In this document: positions 60,861 through 64,000 of the stretch, one piece after another
Position numbering within the stretch: position 1 is the stretch's first letter
Layout: every line of letters begins with the position of its first letter
From: Bog-756 sp963769765
Lineage (GTDB): Bacteria > Actinomycetota > Acidimicrobiia > Acidimicrobiales > RAAP-2
Assembly: GCA_963769765.1 (NCBI GenBank)
Contig: CAVYNA010000005.1
Coordinates: forward strand, 1-64,000
Direction of reading: 5' to 3'
Length of the DNA: 64,000 nt
The notes under the pieces: model-generated
Told to the model about the DNA's origin: nothing
The model's input: only the letters and a program-made list of their open reading frames with translations
Database searches by the model: none
Made by a program: the position numbers and the translations under genes

Positions 60861-61762
60861 CGGGTGACGAAGACGTCGACCGCCATCGCCACGAAGAGCA
60901 CGGTGAGATACGTGATCGAGTAGCTGAAGAGCCGCATGGCCACCTTCGGCGTCGGTCGGCGCACGAGTGCGGCGGCCATCATGAGGAAGACCGCGCCCGA
61001 CACGACGGCGGCCGTGACGTAAACGGCGCCGAGCGAGGCCACCGGGGCGAGCAACAGTGAGACCGCAACGAGCACGGCGCTGTAGAAGAGGATGCCCTGC
61101 GCGGTGCGTTCGACCGTGGCCACGGCGGGCAGCATGGGCACTTCGGCCGAGCGGTAGTCCTCCCGGTACTTGACCGCGAGCGCCCAGAAGTGCGGTGGTG
61201 TCCAGAAGAAGATGAGCGCGAAGAGCACGAGCGGCGTCCACGAGAGGCCGCCGGTCACGGCAGCCCAACCCACGAGCACCGGAACGGCCCCGGCCGCGCC
61301 ACCGATCACGATGTTCTGGGTGCTCGTCCGCTTGAGCCAGAGCGTGTACACGAAGACGTAGAAGAGCGTCGCGGAGAGTGCGAGCACCGCCGAGAGGAGA
61401 TTGACCAGGGCTGTCAGCTCGACGAAGGCCGCCACCTCGAGGGTGATCGCAAAGACCAGGGCGTTTCTCGGGGTCACCGCCCCGGTGACGAGCGGCCGAT
61501 TGCGAGTCCGGTGCATCACTCTATCGATGTCGCGGTCGACGACCATGTTGATCGCGTTGGCACCGCCGGCGGCGAGCGCCCCGCCGAGCAGGGTGGCCGC
61601 CATGAGCCCGACCGACGGGAGACCGTGCTGGGCAACGATCATCGTCGGCAGGGTGGTGATGAGCAGCAGCTCGATGATGCGCGGCTTGGTGAGCGCGACG
61701 TATGCGGCGATACGGGCGCCGAGGGAGAGGCGACCCGGCAGGGCCACGGCGGAGAGAGCCAT
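60857..61762 (-). CDS. ctaB: protoheme IX farnesyltransferase (heme O synthase)
   Basis: CtaB, 301 residues, a multi-pass UbiA-family prenyltransferase that adds a farnesyl chain to heme b. The first Asp-rich motif is NMVVDRDIDRVMHRT-RNRPL, the second DYRSAEVPMLP. Other family parts are YVALTKPRIIELLLITTLPTM, GGAAGAVPVLVGWAAVTGG and FFWTPPHFWALA. It diverges from ctaA, the next enzyme in heme A synthesis, with 86 bp between the genes. Confidence 0.95.
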   Translation of the reverse strand: MALSAVALPGRLSLGARIAAYVALTKPRIIELLLITTLPTMIVAQHGLPSVGLMAATLLGGALAAGGANAINMVVDRDIDRVMHRTRNRPLVTGAVTPRNALVFAITLEVAAFVELTALVNLLSAVLALSATLFYVFVYTLWLKRTSTQNIVIGGAAGAVPVLVGWAAVTGGLSWTPLVLFALIFFWTPPHFWALAVKYREDYRSAEVPMLPAVATVERTAQGILFYSAVLVAVSLLLAPVASLGAVYVTAAVVSGAVFLMMAAALVRRPTPKVAMRLFSYSITYLTVLFVAMAVDVFVTR

Positions 61763-61848
61763 CGGCGCGATGGTAGTGCGGCCGGGACGACGGGCCAAAG
61801 GTGAGCGGGCGGCGTCGCCCTGTGGGTGGCCGGTACGATGGACGCTCG

Positions 61849-62832
61849 GTGTCGTCACTGCGGCTGGGGCCTCGCCCATTCCTTCTTCTCTGCAGGATTA
61901 CCCTGGTCACGCTGTTGTTGAACGTGGCGACAGGGGCCGCGGTCCGCCTCTCCGACTCCGGCCTGGGTTGTCCGCAGTGGCCGGCTTGCTCGCAAGACCA
62001 CCTGACTCCGCCACTCCGGCTCCATCCGCTGCTCGAGTTCGGCAACCGGGTCGTCGTGTTCCTGCTGGTCGTCGCTTGCCTCGTCACCGCCCTGGCCGCA
62101 TTCGTGCGCCGTCCGGTCCGCCGGGACCTCCGCTGGCTCGCGGGCGGCCTCATCCTCGGGGTGCTCGGCGAATCGGTGCTCGGAGCGGTGGTCATCTACA
62201 CCCACCTCAACGCGTACGTCCTGGTCGGCCATTTCATGATGGGGATGGCCCTCCTCGCGGTCGGTGTGGAGCTCGCGCTCCGGGCGAACCACGGTCCGGG
62301 ACGGGGCGTGCTCGAGGTCAGCCGCGCTTCGCTCCGACTCACCCGGGTGCTGGTCGGCATGGTCATGGTCGTGCTCGTCGCCGGTGCAGCGACGACGGGT
62401 GCCGGGCCCCACGCCGGCGGGAAAGGTGCGAAGCGGATCCCCGTGGCGCTCGAAGAGATGACGAAGATCCACTCCGAGATCGTCCTCCTCACCAGCCTCC
62501 TGCTCCTGGTCCTCCTCTTCGTGCTCTGGCGGGAGAACGCGCCCGCTCACGTCCAGGACGCCGGTCGGATCCTGCTCGCCGCGATGGTGGTGCAGGGGAT
62601 CATCGGGTACACGCAGTACTTCACCCACCTCCCCGCGCTCGTGGTCGGTGTCCACGTGCTCGGCGCCGCCCTCATCTGGTCGACCGTCCTCTGGTTCCAC
62701 CACGGGATCTCGTCCCACCTCCCGGAGATGGACAGATGGGCGTCCGACGCGGTCGGCGACGAGCTCGAGGGACTGCCGGTCACCACCGACGCGGCGGGTT
62801 CTGTGCACGAGCCCGAGCCCGAGCCGGCATGA
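61849..62832 (+). CDS. ctaA: heme A synthase (CtaA)
   Basis: CtaA, 327 residues, converting heme O to heme A for aa3-type cytochrome oxidase. It has eight predicted helices, with GAAVRLSDSGLGCPQWPACSQ, EFGNRVVVFLLV, VIYTHLNAYVLVGHFMMGM, HAGGKGAKRIP and the IHSEIVLLTS and GVHVLGAALIW His motifs. GTG 61849 gives a normal N-terminus and has TACGAT (61834-61839) 9 bases upstream. The C-terminal 30 residues are acidic (EPEPEPA). Confidence 0.93.
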   Translation: MSSLRLGPRPFLLLCRITLVTLLLNVATGAAVRLSDSGLGCPQWPACSQDHLTPPLRLHPLLEFGNRVVVFLLVVACLVTALAAFVRRPVRRDLRWLAGGLILGVLGESVLGAVVIYTHLNAYVLVGHFMMGMALLAVGVELALRANHGPGRGVLEVSRASLRLTRVLVGMVMVVLVAGAATTGAGPHAGGKGAKRIPVALEEMTKIHSEIVLLTSLLLLVLLFVLWRENAPAHVQDAGRILLAAMVVQGIIGYTQYFTHLPALVVGVHVLGAALIWSTVLWFHHGISSHLPEMDRWASDAVGDELEGLPVTTDAAGSVHEPEPEPA

Positions 62833-62848
62833 CGAGAGAACGGTGGTC

Positions 62849-63169
62849 GTGACGACCTTTGTCGCAGTGCATGCGCCGGTGCTGACCATGCCGGTCGAGG
62901 TCCAACGCCCCGAGACCGACGAGCTCGAGACCCTCGACACCCCGTGGCTGGTCATCGTCTGGAACGATCCGATCAACCTGATGTCCTTCGTGACCTTCGT
63001 CTTCCAGAAGCTCTTCGGCTACTCGAAGGAGAAGGCGACCAAGCTCATGCTCGACGTCCACAACAAGGGTCGGGCAGTGGTCTCCTCGGGCACCCGCGAG
63101 CGCGCCGAGCTGGACGTCTACCGCCTCCACGAGTACGGGCTGTGGGCCACCATGGAACCTTCCACGTGA
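62849..63169 (+). CDS. clpS: ATP-dependent Clp protease adaptor ClpS
   Basis: ClpS, 106 residues, which delivers N-degron substrates to ClpAP/ClpCP. The core is WLVIVWNDPINLMSFVTFVF, FGYSKEKATKLMLDVHNKG and AVVSSGTRERAELDVYRLHEYGLWATME. An N-terminal tail of about 25 residues is unconserved. GTG 62849 is preceded by AGAGAA; GTG 62843 is equally possible. It overlaps the next gene by 4 bp. Confidence 0.92.
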   Translation: MTTFVAVHAPVLTMPVEVQRPETDELETLDTPWLVIVWNDPINLMSFVTFVFQKLFGYSKEKATKLMLDVHNKGRAVVSSGTRERAELDVYRLHEYGLWATMEPST

Positions 63170-63660
63170 GCTCGCCGATCCGGCGGCGTCGGGACGGCCG
63201 GTACGTCGTCCGCCTCGACCCCAACGCGCGGACCGTCCTCGGGGCCGTCGCAGCACAGTTGCTCCCCGCGGTCGAGTCGCAGGACGACATGACCCGGAGG
63301 CTCTTCCCGCCCGCCTACCCCGGGGCGGCCGAGCAGGAGGCGGAGCGCACCTACCGCGACCTGGTCGACACCGCCCTCGTCAACCACCACCTCGACGCAC
63401 TGACCGTCCTCGTCGAGACCGCCCAATCGGATGCGGTCAGCGAGTCTGAGCTCAACTCCTGGCTCTCCGCCGTCGGGTCGCTCCGGCTGGTGCTCGGCAC
63501 CCGGCTCGACGTCAGCGAGGACATGACTCCGCCCGACCCCGAAGACCCCTCGGCGGCGGAGTATGCGCTCTACGAGTTCCTCGGAGAGCTGCAGTACCTC
63601 ATCGTCGAGGTGCTCGCGGAGGACCTCCCGGACGAGGGTCGCCCCGAGGGTGCGCTCTGA
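63166..63660 (+). CDS. DUF2017 family protein
   Basis: A 164-residue DUF2017 protein, a family almost always found directly after clpS in actinobacteria. It is acidic and helical (LLPAVESQDDMTRRLFPPAY, LNSWLSAVGSLRLVLGTRL, YALYEFLGELQYLIVEVL). GTG 63166 shares four bases with the clpS stop. Function is not established; a link to proteolysis is inference from linkage. Confidence 0.88.
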   Translation: MSSPIRRRRDGRYVVRLDPNARTVLGAVAAQLLPAVESQDDMTRRLFPPAYPGAAEQEAERTYRDLVDTALVNHHLDALTVLVETAQSDAVSESELNSWLSAVGSLRLVLGTRLDVSEDMTPPDPEDPSAAEYALYEFLGELQYLIVEVLAEDLPDEGRPEGAL

Positions 63661-63698
63661 GGGCTCTGCTAACCTCAGGCACCCCGGTCGGGTTTTGA

Positions 63699-63771
63699 GC
63701 CCCCATCGTCTAGCGGCCCAGGACGCCGCCCTTTCAAGGCGGTAACACGGGTTCGAATCCCGTTGGGGGTG
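63699..63771 (+). tRNA. tRNA-Glu (anticodon TTC)
   Basis: Cloverleaf: acceptor GCCCCCA/TGGGGGT (first pair G-U, usual for this tRNA), anticodon stem CCGCC/GGCGG around CTTTCAA (anticodon TTC at 63733-63735), T-arm ACGGG-TTCGAAT-CCCGT, discriminator G. Confidence 0.97.
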
Positions 63772-63799
63772 CGCACTGTCGTTGGCAGTCGCTGGTCGG

Positions 63800-63874
63800 G
63801 GACCTGTGGTGCAGTTTGGAGTGCACGCCGGCCTGTCAAGCCGGAGGTCGCGGGTTCAAATCCCGTCAGGTCCG
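63800..63874 (+). tRNA. tRNA-Asp (anticodon GTC)
   Basis: Cloverleaf: acceptor GGACCTG/CAGGTCC, anticodon loop CTGTCAA between GCCGG/CCGG-type stems, T-loop TTCAAAT, discriminator G, followed by an encoded CCA at 63875-63877. Confidence 0.97.
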
Positions 63875-63897
63875 CCACCCTCGGTTCGCCGAGGCGG

Positions 63898-63970
63898 GGT
63901 CGGGTAGCTCAGTTGGTAGAGCGCGCGCCTGAAAAGCGTGAGGTCACCGGATCGACGCCGGTCCCGACCA
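63898..63970 (+). tRNA. tRNA-Phe (anticodon GAA)
   Basis: Cloverleaf: acceptor GGTCGGG/CCCGACC, D-stem GCTC/GAGC, anticodon stem CGCGC/GCGTG around CTGAAAA, discriminator A. CCA is not encoded. It is third in a tandem Glu-Asp-Phe cluster. Confidence 0.95.
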
Positions 63971-64000
63971 CCGAGGAGTCCGTCTGTCCGGAGGCGGATT

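Noticed and set aside
63675..63878. Minus-strand frame containing GFEPATSG
   Set aside because: It is the antisense reading of the tRNA-Glu and tRNA-Asp genes, not a protein.

Overview
The window is GC-rich bacterial DNA. The gene content points to a high-GC actinobacterium, most likely Acidimicrobiia-like: an F420-type luciferase-family oxidoreductase, a polyphosphate glucokinase, a SenX3/RegX3-type two-component pair, a ClpS-DUF2017 pair, an actinobacterial-type conjugation cluster, and a complete actinobacterial flagellar cluster. Class-level placement is inference.

Layout. (1) Positions 1-4226 are the end of a decayed integrated element: a broken replication-relaxation gene, a SHOCT protein, small orphan genes and a serine recombinase with two frameshifts. 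The recombinase 3' end reads into a tRNA-Arg(ACG) gene, the probable insertion site. (2) Positions 4524-13808 are metabolic genes: a CaiB-type CoA-transferase with no normal start codon, an aldo/keto reductase, a DUF35/thiolase-like pair, an MDR oxidoreductase, a CHAD protein convergent with polyphosphate glucokinase, an amidase and a luciferase-like oxidoreductase. (3) Positions 13816-44341 are one large flagellar locus, nearly all on the minus strand. It holds rod, MS ring, switch, export gate, stator, hook, hook-associated proteins, flagellin, cap, chaperones, FliW/CsrA and a fused peptidoglycan hydrolase. A FliA/WhiG-type sigma gene lies on the plus strand beside flagellin. (4) Positions 44352-48020 encode a very large three-module glycosyltransferase. 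(5) Positions 48641-55025 are a five-gene type IV secretion-like cluster with no relaxase. (6) Positions 55144-63660 are housekeeping: senX3/regX3-like pair, serS, an ABC exporter, a thioredoxin-like protein, ctaB, ctaA, clpS and DUF2017. (7) tRNA-Glu, tRNA-Asp and tRNA-Phe close the window.

How it works together. Six minus-strand promoters share one pattern, CTCAAC or CTAAAG, then exactly 15 bases, then GNCGTNNN (often GTCGTAGT-like). They precede flgB, flbD/motA, flhA, flgN, flagellin and the glycosyltransferase. This suggests one sigma-28-like factor, probably the adjacent fliA, drives basal body, export, filament and glycosylation genes together. The flagellin leader carries a hairpin with a GGA loop and a GGA-rich ribosome site, and fliW and csrA sit in the same locus, so FliW-CsrA control of flagellin translation is likely. 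fliD and fliK each appear frameshifted. These may be sequence errors or real lesions.
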